Below, piece after piece: positions 41,101 to 50,490 of a stretch of DNA of 64,000 nucleotides. The stretch is from Eunapius fragilis (Eukaryota > Porifera > Demospongiae > Spongillida > Spongillidae). Location of the stretch: contig OY811971.1 of NCBI GenBank assembly GCA_963681505.1, positions 6,419,351 to 6,483,350 of the forward strand. Direction: 5' to 3'. Each line of letters begins with the position of its first letter. Position 1 is the first letter of the stretch. Both the position numbers and the translations under genes were made by a program. The notes beneath the pieces were generated by a model that was given only the letters and a program-made list of their open reading frames with translations, was not told the DNA's origin and ran no database searches.

Positions 41101-43452
41101 TGTCTCAATGAATTATTGGCAATTGGGCCAATTGGTTCCATCGGCCCAATTGGCGCGATATGTACTATTTATGCCAATTGGGCCTATTGGTTCCACGGGC
41201 CTAATTGGAGCGATAAGTCCCAATGAATTGATGCCAATTGGGCCAATTGGTTCCATCTGCCCAATTGGCGCGATATGTCCTATTGTTGCCAATTGGGCCA
41301 ATTGGTTCCACAGGTCCAATTGGCACGATATGTACTAGTTATGCCAATTGGGCCAATTGGTTCCACGGTCCCAATTGGTGCGACTTGTCCCAATGATTTG
41401 ATGCCGATTGGGCCAATTGGTTCCATCGGCCCGATTGGCCGATATTTCCTTTTGTCGCCAATTGGGCCAATTGGTACCACAGGCCCAATTGGTTGGATAT
41501 GTACCAATCAATTGATGCCAATTGGGCCAATCGGTTCCATCGGCCCAATTGGCGCGAAATGTCCTATAGATGCCAATTGGGCCAATTGGTTCCACGGGCC
41601 CATTTGGTGCGATTTGTCCCAGTGAATTGGTGCCAATTGGGCCAATTGGTTCCATCGGCCCAATTGGCGCGATATGTACTATTCATGCTTATTGGGCCTA
41701 TTGGTTCCTCGGGCCTAATTGGAGCGATAAGTCCCAATGAATTTATGCCAATTGTGCCAATTGGTTCCATAGGCCCAATTGGCGCGATTTGTCCTATTGT
41801 TGCCAATTGGGCCAATTGGTTCAACGGGCCCAATAGGCGCAATATGTACTATGTATGCCAATTGGGCCAATTGGTTCCACGCGGGCCCAATTGGTGCGAT
41901 ATGTCTCAATGAATTATTGCCTAATGGGCCAATTGGTTCCATCGGCCCAATTGGCGCCATATGTACTATTTATGCCAATTGGGCCAATTGGTTCCATGGG
42001 CCTAATTGGAGCGATGACCTCCAATCAATAGATGCCTATTGTGCCAATTGGATCCATCGGCCCAATTGGCGCGATATGTACTTTTTATGCCTATTGGGCC
42101 TATTGGTTCCACGGGCCTAATTGGAGCGATAAGTCCCAATGAATTGATGCCAATTGGGCCAATTGGTTCCATCGGCCCAATTGGCGCGATATGTACTATG
42201 TATGCCATTTGGGCTACTTGGTTCCACGGGCCCAATTGGCGCGATATGTACTATGTATGCCAATTGGGCTAATTGGTTCCACGGGCCCAATTGGTGCGAT
42301 ATGTCCCAATGAATTAATGCCTATTGGGCCAATTGGTTCCATCGGCCCAATTGGCGCGATATGTAATATTTATGCCAATTGGGCCAATTGGTTCCACGGG
42401 CCCAATTGGTGTGATATGTCCCTATGAATTGATGCCAATTGGGCCAATTGGTTCCATCGGCCCAATTGGCGCGATATATCCTATTGATGTCAATTGGGCC
42501 AATTGGTTCCACAGGCGCAATTGGCACGATATGTACTACGTATGCCAATTGGGCCAATTGGTTCCACGGGTCCTATTGGTGCGATATGTCTCAATGAAAT
42601 TTTGCCAATTGGGCCAATTGGTTCCATCGGCCCAATTGGCGCGATATGTACTATTTATGCCAATTGGGCCAATTGGTTCCACGGGCCCAATTGGTGCGAC
42701 TTGTCCCATTGAATTGGTGCCAATTGGGCCAAGTGGTTCCACGGGCCCAATGAGTGCGATAAATCTCAAAGAATTATTGCCAATTGGGCCAATTGGTTCC
42801 ATCGGCCCAATTGGCGCGATATGCAATATTAATGCCAATTGGGCCAATTGGATCCACGTGCGTAATTGGAGATATATGTCCCAATGAATTGATGCCAATT
42901 GGGCCAATATATTCCATCGGCCCAAATGGCGCGATATGTCCTAATGATCCCAATTGGGCCAATTGGTTCCACGGGCCCAATTGGTGCGATTTGCACCAAT
43001 GAATTGATGCCAATTGGGCCAATTGGTTCCATCGGCCCAATCGGCGCGATATATCCTATTGATGCCAATTGGGCCAATTGGTTCCACAGGCCCAATTGGC
43101 GCGATATGTACTATGGATGCCAATTGGGCCAATTGGTTGCACGGGCCAAATTGGTGCGATATGTCCCAATAAATTAATGCCAATTGGGCCAATTGGTTCC
43201 ATCGGCCCAATTGGCGCGGTATGTAATAATTATACCAATTGGGCCATTTGGTTCCACGGGCCCAATTGGTGCGATATGTCCCAATGAATTGATGCCAATT
43301 GGGCCAATTGGTTCCATCCGCCCAATTGGTGCGATATTTCCTATTGTTGCCAATTGGGCCAATTGGTACCACAGGCCCAATTGGTACGATATGTCCTATT
43401 GATGCCAATTGGGCCAATTATTTCCATGGGTCCAATTGGTGCGATTTGTACC
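38187..43452 (-). repeat. Right-arm higher-order unit R2
   Basis: Second right-arm unit. It parallels R1 up to about 41.6 kb, and then holds less ordered monomers up to the CTT tract. One block near 41.9-42.1 kb repeats sequence seen at 38.5 and 33.1 kb (the unit containing GGAGCGATGACCTCCAAT). Confidence 0.6.
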
Positions 43453-44126
43453 CTTCTTCTTCTTCTTCTTCTTCTTCTTCTTCTTCTTCTTCTTCTTCTT
43501 CTTCTTCTTCTTCTTCTTCTTCTTCTTCTTCTTCTTCTTCTTCTTCTTCTTCTTCTTCTTCTTCTTCTTCTTCTTCTTCTTCTTCTTCTTCTTCTTCTTC
43601 TTCTTCTTCTTCTTCTTCTTCTTCTTCTTCTTCTTCTTCTTCTTCTTCTTCTTCTTCTTCTTCTTCTTCTTCTTCTTCTTCTTCTTCTTCTTCTTCTTCT
43701 TCTTCTTCTTCTTCTTCTTCTTCTTCTTCTTCTTCTTCTTCTTCTTCTTCTTCTTCTTCTTCTTCTTCTTCTTCTTCTTCTTCTTCTTCTTCTTCTTCTT
43801 CTTCTTCTTCTTCTTCTTCTTCTTCTTCTTCTTCTTCTTCTTCTTCTTTCTTCTTCTTCTTCTTCTTCTTCTTCTTCTTCTTCTTCTTCTTCTTCTTCTT
43901 CTTCTTCTTCTTCTTCTTCTTCTTCTTCTTCTTCTTCTTCTTCTTCTTCTTCTTCTTCATCTTCTTCTTCTTCTTCTTCTTCTTCTTCTTCTTCTTCTTC
44001 TTCTTCTTCTTCTTCTTCTTCTTCTTCTTCTTCTTCTTCTTCTTCTTCTTCTTCTTCTTCTTCTTCTTCTTCTTCTTCTTCTTCTTCTTCTTCTTCTTCT
44101 TCTTCTTCTTCTTCTTCTTCTTCTTC
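43453..44126 (+). repeat. CTT/AAG microsatellite, 674 bp
   Basis: About 224 CTT units with only two interruptions that I can see: one extra T near 43849 that shifts the phase, and one T-to-A change at about 43959 (CAT). It abuts the satellite on the left and a C-run (44127-44132) on the right. Long pure AAG/CTT tracts are mirror-symmetric polypurine and can form triplex DNA. Confidence 0.98.
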
Positions 44127-44132
44127 CCCCCC

Positions 44133-44746
44133 AACGTCAAAATGATGTTAACTTTTCCAAAATAGTTTGGAGACGTCCCCTTAGTGAAATTTTTTTCAAA
44201 ACGCCTTCACGTCAAGAAAAGAAGAAAGCCAAATGACGAGCATAGTACCTCAAAACTAGAGACGACGTATTAGATTCAGCCCGAGTGGAACTACAAAGCA
44301 GAGCCTGAAAAGAAGCGGGCCTCTCAACGTGAAAACTATCGAGCAGAGCCTGAAAATAAACGGACCTCTCGACGCGCAAGGTATCGAGATGCGATTAGTA
44401 GAGGGGGGGGGGGGGGGGGGGGGGGGGGTGCTGTCTGCTTCTGGCCCGATACAAAATGCGTTCGTGGGTTCGATCGCGCTGGGGAAGATCCTCTCTTCTA
44501 TTTCGGCCGCCCCTTAAAGCCCCCTCAGATCCTGAAAAGGAACGGACCTCTCGACGTGCAAGGTATCGAGCAGATCTTGAAAAAAGACAGCGATATTGCC
44601 ATAGTCCTGAACTTGCATCTCGCTCGGCGAAAAGAGTTAAGGTCACCCAAAGGTATGTCGTACCTTTACAACCTCCCTCTCATATCAAGATGGTTTTCTC
44701 AACATGCTATACGGCTCATAATCGAGTATGAATAAAAATCAATGAA
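44133..44746 (+). pseudogene. YRAEPEKKR-repeat ORF fragment, copy 1
   Basis: Homologous to 61050-61494. The plus strand encodes short repeats of the form YRAEPEKKRTSRRAR in broken frames (KAEPEKKRASQRENYRAEPE near 44300, and DPEKERTSRRARYRADLEK near 44530). The upstream part matching MPSRQEKKKAK in copy 2 has lost its start and carries stops. A 26-base G-run with unrelated sequence (44403 to about 44510) splits the repeats. A possible splice donor follows VKVTQR at 44653 (AGGTATGT). Highly charged repeats of this sort occur in invertebrate transposon ORFs, but I do not know the protein's function. Confidence 0.5.
44403..44428 (+). repeat. G26 homopolymer
   Basis: Uninterrupted run of 26 G inside the repeat-ORF fragment, absent from the second copy at 61.2 kb. 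It may be an insertion or expansion, or a sequencing or assembly length error. It could form a G-quadruplex. Confidence 0.9.
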
Positions 44747-44917
44747 ACAAGTAAATAAAAAACATTCTCTATGAGAAACTTGGTGGCATCTAGGATTTGA
44801 AGGCAATGGTGGTGTAAAAAGGAAGGAAACAAGGGTCTAATAATAAGGGAAAATGGAATAGTCCTATATTTAGCACATTTCTATATGTAGGATATAGTAT
44901 GTTTTTTATTTACTTGT
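44747..44917 (+). mobile_element. Fold-back MITE (ACAAGTAAATAA family), copy 1, right arm mostly deleted
   Basis: Starts ACAAGTAAATAAAAAAC and ends TTTTTTATTTACTTGT. The left arm is complete (TTGGTGGCATCTAGG, GGTGGTGTAAAAAGGAAGG, TAGTCCTATATTTAGCAC). The right arm keeps only about 30 terminal bases, so the normal 280-290 bp is reduced to 171 bp. Confidence 0.85.
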
Positions 44918-45162
44918 ATAAATGGTCAGTTCCCGCGAAAATGACCCTTCGCTATATTTTTAAAAGTTATAAGAATGACTCACGTTTGAATCGCTATAAC
45001 TTCGGAACGGTACTGAAACGCTATTGACTTCCTATTTTCACCACTTCATACTACACTGGGTCACTTCTATATAGTAATATTGATTCTGGGGTCTTGCATT
45101 GGTTTCGTGCCAGTGTTGCAACGTCCGATACCCCTTGGGGTTCAAACTCCCCATGTCTTTAG
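44918..45162. other. Non-repetitive gap, nothing assigned
   Basis: No open frame of note. Near 45135-45156 a GGGGTTCAAACTCCCC motif resembles a tRNA T-arm/B-box, but no cloverleaf can be built around it. Confidence 0.4.
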
Positions 45163-45801
45163 CAGGCCCGGCGGAAGGCTATAGAGCTGATTAATATTCA
45201 TGAAGTTAATTAATATTCATCGTTACTGATTATTAATATCTACGCATAAATCTATTAATTTTCAATATGCATGTTCATTCCGTCTGCATGATAATAATTA
45301 AAACGCTCCGAAAATACGTTGCCTGTGCTCTGAGTTGACTATGAACTCCCTGGCTGCTTCTTCTAGATCCAAAGCATCTGTACTTCATTCGTGTTTGCGA
45401 AACGCATCAGTAGCTGCCTTCCAGTTATTGTACCCTCTAGTCAGAAAGGCTTCCTAGGCATTTTTTGAACTCATTTTGAAATCTCTGACAGCCTTAAAAC
45501 ACAGAATACCTTGTCATCCGACTCGCTGTAAAGTAACATTTCCACTTCGAAAACCAGATCGGCTGGAGCTACGGTGCTGTTTTCCTATCTCCCTTCGCGG
45601 GAATTTAAAACCTGAGGGTTGATGGGGGGTGTCTGATACTACGAATAATTTTGCTTCGAATGTAGCCATTGAATACATATACCAATGAACGATAATTTTA
45701 AAAACTATTCCGCAATATAACCTTAATATAAATAGTTATAAATGTCGTCGACAGCCAAATCTGGCAGGGCTATAGCCCACCCAGCCCACCCGGCTCCGCT
45801 G
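45163..45801 (-). mobile_element. hAT-like remnant with a TTF-type zinc-finger scrap
   Basis: The ends resemble each other in inverse orientation: CAGGCCCGGCGGAAGG with CTATAG on the left, and CTATAG with CCGGCTCCGCTG on the right. Both are flanked by TTTAG. On the minus strand about 45590-45290 reads EMLLYSESDDKVFC and, after a frame change, LTRGYNNWKAATDAFRKHE. These are the diagnostic pieces of the TTF-type finger found at the N-terminus of ZMYM/hAT-type transposases (a Phe-Cys pair, Gly-x-x-x-Trp-Lys, then His-Glu). Stops and frameshifts break it, and the catalytic part is absent. hAT elements normally make 8-bp duplications, so the 5-bp TTTAG match is weak support. Confidence 0.55.
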
Positions 45802-45988
45802 TTTAGGCAATAATTAGGCAATGATCGAAGAACAATGAATGTATCTCCTGAAGTTACAAGTGCCATAGCAGGAAACACGATGGAAATGATCAACTACAAC
45901 TACCAAAAACGAAAACGGCAAAAGTTAAACAAAACAAAATAATCACTAATATGTATTCATTCATTTTCCTTGTCAATTCCTTTATTCT

Positions 45989-46540
45989 TCAGTGTCCTTC
46001 TTGTCCCATGTTTTTGTGTACCTTCTCTTGCGGTACTTGTATGTTGAAAGTTTTTGCAAATGAATGGCAACGAATTGTAGCCCACAATTCTACAATGTTG
46101 TTCAGAAGCTCCATGGCTGCATAATCATTCATAGAGATAGAGTTCCATGCCTCAAACACATCAACATCTTGCATTACATTTTTGGTTATATCTAAAATAT
46201 ATACTTGTTTACCTGCTTCAGTTACTTCAGTGTTAAGATACTTATGAGTTACAATCTCTGTAGCTTCCATCAGTTTAATAGCCTACAAGTGTATGCAATA
46301 CAAACAAAATGAATATTATCTTTAGTAGTTAGCAAATTATAATATTAACCTGAGGAGTAACAGTAATTAGATTACCCCTGTCCACTAGTTCAGTCCACTC
46401 GATGTACGATTTAACTGGTACCCCAAGTGATGTTATTTCGTTTGAGTGCATTCTTTGAATTAACAGAAAGAGGTCCCTGTTTTCGCAGCTTGATGCTTTA
46501 TACTTATCAGTGAGCTTCTTGCAGTAAGCATAACTATACG
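45989..46540 (-). pseudogene. Two-exon fragment, possibly a transposase C-terminal region
   Basis: The upstream exon (about 46540-46350) reads CKKLTDKYKASSCENRDLFL and later SYIEWTELVDRGNLITVTPQ, ending at a donor CAG|GTTAAT. After a 67-bp intron ending TTGTAG, the next exon starts at 46282 with AIKLMEATEIVTHKY and runs in phase to about 46043 or to a stop at 45989. The splice phase is 0 on both sides, which supports a real exon pair. The CKK..C..R and VDRGNL pattern reminds me of the C-terminal tail of transposase-derived animal proteins, but I cannot name the family. No start is visible, and a MITE (46565-46788) lies just upstream. Confidence 0.45.
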
Positions 46541-46564
46541 TGATTTGCTAACACAACCACCGAT

Positions 46565-46788
46565 ACAAGTAATAAAAACGTTCTCTACACGAGAAGGTTG
46601 GTGGTATATAGGAATCAAAGGTGATGGTGGTGTAAAAAGCAAGGGAACAAGACTTCTGATTGAAAAGGAAAAATAAAATAGACCTATATTAGCAGCATGT
46701 TGTCATATTTAAATGTACGTGCTAATATAGGTCTATTTCATTTTTTCTTTTCAATCAGAAGTCTTGTTCCCTTGCTTTTTACACCACA
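46565..46788. mobile_element. Fold-back MITE copy 2, outer right end missing
   Basis: The left arm begins ACAAGTAATAAAAACG. The hairpin turns near 46705, and the right arm (GCTAATATAGGTCTATTTC, then CTTGTTCCCTTGCTTTTTAC) pairs with the left. The last 60 or so bases of the right arm are lost after ACACCAC. Internal arm sequence (ACTTCTGATTGAAAAGG and its complement) differs from the other copies. Confidence 0.85.
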
Positions 46789-47149
46789 ATCGCTGTAACT
46801 AAACTATTCGTTCCATTTTAGCGATATACCATGCATGCTCATCATTTATCGATCCAACATTTATCGATGCCGTAACGTACCTTTGGGTGGTCGTTTTGTT
46901 GTTCCTTTCGGTACCGCGCATGACATACGCAGATGTGGCAGTATCTGGATTTTAGATGCTCGAGTGGAATCAGACTTGTCCTTGAGATTGTATGGTAAAA
47001 CCATCGAATTTGATAACGCTGGTTATATTATACTGGTGCGTCATGAACATTGCGATAGCTGATGTAATGTGCTATTTGTAGATCAATACCAAATAAGGTA
47101 CAACTAGCTTCAGCTAATTGCCCGATCGGTTAGGCGTCTAACAGATACC
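46789..47149. other. Gap with one short unassigned frame
   Basis: A 75-codon plus-strand frame (46835-47062) has no recognisable motif. Nothing else is visible. Confidence 0.35.
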
Positions 47150-47520
47150 TGAAGATAACATGCGGACACATCCTGAAGCGATTGGTACACATGGCGTGCT
47201 TTACAAACGTTCCTGTCGTGAGTTATGCTATCCCGAAGGAAGAGGAAGAAGAATAAGAAGAAGAAGAAGACGACGGAGGAGAAATTTTAGGTGGGACTGG
47301 GTACGGACGATGGGGACGAGTATGTTTGTTCTCTAAAAGTACACCGTCTTATGACACAGATATAACGCAGAACTGTTCTCCTTTTTGATATTGCTCCATT
47401 GCCACTAAGAACGACGTGACCCGACTATTGGCTGTCCCGCTAGATGAGAGTGACGTTTTTTAATGACATTCATGATACTGCAGGATTCCTATAAGGAACC
47501 TACTCGCGTAGGTTCCGATA
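47150..47520 (+). repeat. R360 dispersed repeat, copy A, with terminal hairpin
   Basis: Shares the order GAAGCRATTGG, TTCCTGTCNTGAGTTATG, a purine-rich AAGAAGAAG core, GGGACTGGGTACG and TTTTTAATGACATTCAT with copies B-E. It ends in a perfect hairpin at 47495-47516: arm GGAACCTAC, loop TCGC, arm GTAGGTTCC, followed by GATA. The element type is not identified. Confidence 0.7.
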
Positions 47521-47534
47521 TGTAATGTAGCCTC

Positions 47535-47895
47535 GAGACGTTTTGACCACTGACGCGAGAATGCCTACGAATTCTGAAGCAATTGGTGTGATTATCATTT
47601 TACGTGTTCCTATCCCGAGTTATGCGTGGTCAAGAACAAGAACAACAAGAACAAGAAATACGTGGGACTGGGTACGAGTTTGGAAAATTGTTTTGTTCTC
47701 TACAACCCCGCGGTTTTGTGACATCAAACAAACACGAAACTGCTTGTTGTTGCCTTCTTGTACGATGACGACGACAAGGTAAGCCATCCGCTCGTCAGGA
47801 GTCTTGTTAGAAGCGGTTCGCGTTTTTTTTTAATGACTTCTTAATCAGGGTCGAATCCTATATGAGAGTTACTAACGTAACGTAACTTCCATCCA
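47535..47895 (+). repeat. R360 dispersed repeat, copy B
   Basis: Tandem neighbour of copy A in the same orientation. Body motifs are conserved (GAATTCTGAAGCAATTGG, TATCCCGAGTTATGCG, GGGACTGGGTACGAG, CTCTACAACCCCGCGG). The hairpin (about 47871-47890) is damaged: GTTAC, loop TAAC and GTAAC still pair, but a 5-base repeat CGTAA interrupts the outer stem. Confidence 0.7.
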
Positions 47896-48479
47896 TAAAT
47901 GGGCCGTCGCGAGAGCATCGAGAAAGGGGGAAAAAATGTGCTGCAATAGATATATGGATTATGCGTTAGACTGAACTAAGTCTTGACGACTGGTACCCAT
48001 TGTGGCTTAGATGTTGACAGCTTATTGTAAGACATTTGTCATGAACATGGTTTTTGTAGTTCTGTCAGTATTGTAAGTCCTTTGAAAACATATGCTAATT
48101 TACTCTTCCTCATCAGCAAGACTGTAGGTTGTTCTGCCGGTAGTTCTTCATTCGGTTCAAAGGGCCGTGAGGCCACATTTAAGGGAAGATCATGATGATG
48201 ACGGATGTAGTGTCGATGCAGGCTCAAAAACAACATTGCATGCAGTACATATAGAAATCTATTAACAATATCAACTGACCTCTTTCTAATTAACTTGCAC
48301 AACAACTTGTTACTTAGTAATACAGGCTTTGATCCACTGAAATCTGTTGAACATCTTGGTTTGGTCCTATGCCATCCAATGTTGTTTGAAAAAGGTTTCA
48401 TTTCAGCAAGTGGCTAAATTTGTAGTCAATAGTGTATGCAATTAAAAGTACAATGAAAGTACTGAGTATAATATTATAG
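47896..48479. other. Gap after R360 copies, one unassigned minus-strand frame
   Basis: A 120-codon minus-strand frame (48039-48401) has no motif I recognise. In particular it lacks the HxxR and Tyr motifs that would complete the recombinase lying upstream of it on that strand. Confidence 0.35.
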
Positions 48480-48499
48480 ACTGATGAGACGGGCCTGAC

Positions 48500-49030
48500 G
48501 TGTGCACAAATACATACACGCACAGCCAAGAGGCAAAAGCCAAGAGGCACACGGCAAGCAACCTGACCTCGGACAATGACGGCTCAGGTTCTGCATCCAC
48601 CATGGCTTTTAACATTTCTGCTGTCACAGGTTCCTTTCACACTTTTGGTTGCGCTAGTATTCGCTTGTGCCCTGCCAGCGCCGCTTGCACCAAAGGTAGA
48701 CCACTCACCGGTGGTAGCCCAGCCATCTGATGCAGCCATGACAGCGCATTCACCGCCTCCTCTATTGCTGCTTTTTACTGCACTGACTGACTCAGATGTT
48801 GCAGGTAGAGAACGACATGAGCCTTCTGCGCAGGGAAACTCGGGACCTTCTGTACTGCCATCGTCCATCTCTGGAACGCGCCAGCGTACTTCTTAGCAGT
48901 ACTGTCTGCATGCCTTTCCACTTAGCAATGTCTCGGGGACCTCCTTTGCCAGCTCTGGCAACATGGGGTCCTTCTGATTCCCAAGCTGAGTCCATACCCC
49001 CTGCAACCTCCAGATCTGCCAAGGGATAAT
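48500..49030 (-). pseudogene. Tyrosine recombinase, N-terminal (SAM-like) part and start of catalytic core
   Basis: The minus strand reads, in successive frames, ELAKEVPETLL, then KKYAGAFQRW, PAQKAHVVLYLQHL, NALSWLHQMAGLP, AGHKRILAQP, KEPVTAEMLKAMVDAEP and LSEVRLLAVCLLAFA. This is the usual N-terminal helical domain and first core helix of the recombinase found in RT-RNase H-YR elements of invertebrates. At least three frameshifts or stops interrupt it. After LLAFA the expected FLR(F/Y)-E catalytic-arginine motif is missing and the sequence becomes unrelated, so the catalytic residues (R, HxxR, Y) are absent. Fragment, non-functional. Confidence 0.72.
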
Positions 49031-49073
49031 GACGATGAACAAATAACACACGATTAGTCCCACCCACGTCTTA

Positions 49074-49500
49074 GGCCACACGGTCCAACCATCGTTGACC
49101 TGGCCCCCTGGGTTCAGTTTGACCTCCCAGTCAAACATAGGCCTCCTTGCAGCCCCCGGCAGCGGTCATACAACCCTCTTGGGCCACACAGTCCAACCAT
49201 CGTTGACCTGGCCCCCTGAGTTCCATGACCCCCAAGTCAAACATAGGCTCCCTAGACCTCTTGCTGCTCCTGGCAGCGGTAAATATCATTCTGTTCACTG
49301 AACACAACACTGCCCCCGGCAATCATTACGACACATACTGGCCCAATGCCCCCGCCAACCATAGAGACCACACTGGTCTAAGCAACTCAAAGCTGCCCCC
49401 AGCAACCATTACAACATATACTGGTCAACGCAACACAATACGGCCCCCAGCAGCCATTATGACCCACACTGGTCCAAGCAGCGCAACTTTAACAATTGCC
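49074..49500 (+). repeat. Imperfect tandem repeats in the retroelement spacer
   Basis: About 70 bp beginning GGCCACACGGTCCAACCATC (49074) recurs at 49182 with small changes, giving a spacing near 108 bp. After that, CCCCCRGCARYCATTAYGAC with ACTGGTC follows in looser 55-65-bp repeats to about 49490. The region lies between RNase H and recombinase remnants. No function is visible. Confidence 0.7.
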
Positions 49501-49559
49501 CTGTTACAACCCCACTCTCAGGGCAAGCAGATTGTCACTAGGCCTACATTCACCAAACA

Positions 49560-50490
49560 AATTACCACCTGATCTTCCCTGAAATGTGATTGCAGGTAAC
49601 ACATGCACTAAACTCCACCACAAATGAGGCATACCCCGATCCATCTGGACACAATGACGACCACAAGGGGGCTGACTCCCAGTACAGCACTATGAGTGTT
49701 CCTATAGCATGACACACCTCTGCATGCCTTATTACCCTCACCACAAGACCTGGTGGCAGATAATACCAGTTGTTCTCCCCGGGCATGCAGAACGAGAATT
49801 AAATCGTGGGAGCTGTGTATTGTAGTTATCAGCAAATCTATCTATGGAATGAGGGCGCCAAACAACATCCAAACCATGGAACAAGTCTGGATTGACTTGC
49901 CAATCATCATAATCAACAATACGACTAACAAAATCAGCAAACTCGTTTTCCTGACGTGGCAGCCATTCAGGCTCCAACCTGATTTGGTAACTAATACAAG
50001 TCTCATGGCCTGTTCTTGCAAGTGATGCTTACGACTGCCTGCCTACCTGGAGAATGCGCACTACATTTTGATTATCTGAGAACCACATAACTATGAAATT
50101 ACACAGTTTGGAAGCAATAGAAATCAAAACTCTACTCACTGCCACTTTCTCCCTCCAGGTATAGCTCTGTATGGCCTCCTAGGGTAACCAACTACCTTGA
50201 GCTTCATGAACACCATGCTCCACAGTGTATCCACTATCACTTCCATCTGAGTACACCACTCTAACAGCTGAAGGGCTATGCCATATTGGTTGTGTATTGT
50301 AATTGACTATGAAGGCAGTTTATCCAAAACTCTAATTCCATATGTGCTTGTGGCGACACCTTTAACACATCACACCATGCATATCGTGAGTCAAGCAATG
50401 CATACAAATTTCTGGTCATAAACCTTGGCACCGGTCCTAAAGCAATATACCCATTGAAATAATCTTCCCCAGTATGCTGGCGATGCATTT
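49560..50490 (-). pseudogene. RNase H and post-RNase H region of the minus-strand retroelement
   Basis: From 50488 the minus strand reads TGEDYFNGYIALGPVPRF and SPQAHMELEFW (RT connection). It then reads VVYSDGSDSGYTVEHG (first Asp), TWREKVAVSRVL (Glu), VMWFSDNQNVVRILQVG (second Asp) and WLPRQENEFADFVSRIVDYD (last Asp). The four acidic residues of RNase H are therefore still encoded. A downstream block (DDWQVNPDLFHGLDVVW, IDRFADNYN, LPRFNSRSACPG) is the conserved linker seen after RNase H in YR retroelements. Stops near 50185 and 50040 and a frameshift near 49745 show decay. Confidence 0.8.

Larger units (their letters stand above)
31300..43452 (-). repeat. Hairpin-forming satellite array, right arm (reverse orientation)
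   Basis: The same monomer family on the opposite strand: units now read GGCCAATTGGTTCCA on the plus strand. The first reverse unit begins ATGTTCTATGTATG, a truncated tail of a monomer, so the junction is a breakpoint and not a designed dyad. The 55/60-bp alternation and the internal hairpin are kept. The array ends in a broken monomer, GCGATTTGTACC, against the CTT tract. No gene is visible. Confidence 0.96.

Noticed and set aside
31300..43452. Frames up to 288 codons in the reverse arm
   Set aside because: Same reason as in the left arm; they alternate between frames with monomer length.
1..43452. CRISPR-like array
   Set aside because: Repeats and would-be spacers are all the same satellite monomer, there are no unique spacers, no cas genes, and the sequence is eukaryotic.
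1..43452. CCAAT boxes as NF-Y binding platform
   Set aside because: CCAAT occurs about three times per monomer but as part of the palindrome CCAATTGG, which lacks the preferred bases after CCAAT. Plausible as a curiosity, not supported as a regulatory feature.
43299..44236. Poly-Ser, poly-Leu, poly-Phe, poly-Glu and poly-Lys frames
   Set aside because: Translation of the CTT microsatellite in different frames.
45130..45160. tRNA or tRNA-derived SINE suggested by GGGGTTCAAACTCCCC
   Set aside because: Only a B-box-like arm; no A box, anticodon stem or acceptor stem could be placed around it.
46835..47062. 75-codon plus-strand frame as a small gene
   Set aside because: No motif, no splice or promoter support, in transposon-rich surroundings.
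48039..48401. 120-codon minus-strand frame as the C-terminus of the tyrosine recombinase
   Set aside because: No HxxR, GRW or terminal Tyr motif, and no continuity with the recombinase fragment upstream.
48576..48896. 106-codon plus-strand frame with a hydrophobic N-terminus resembling a signal peptide
   Set aside because: It is the opposite strand of the recombinase remnant, whose conserved motifs explain the open frame.
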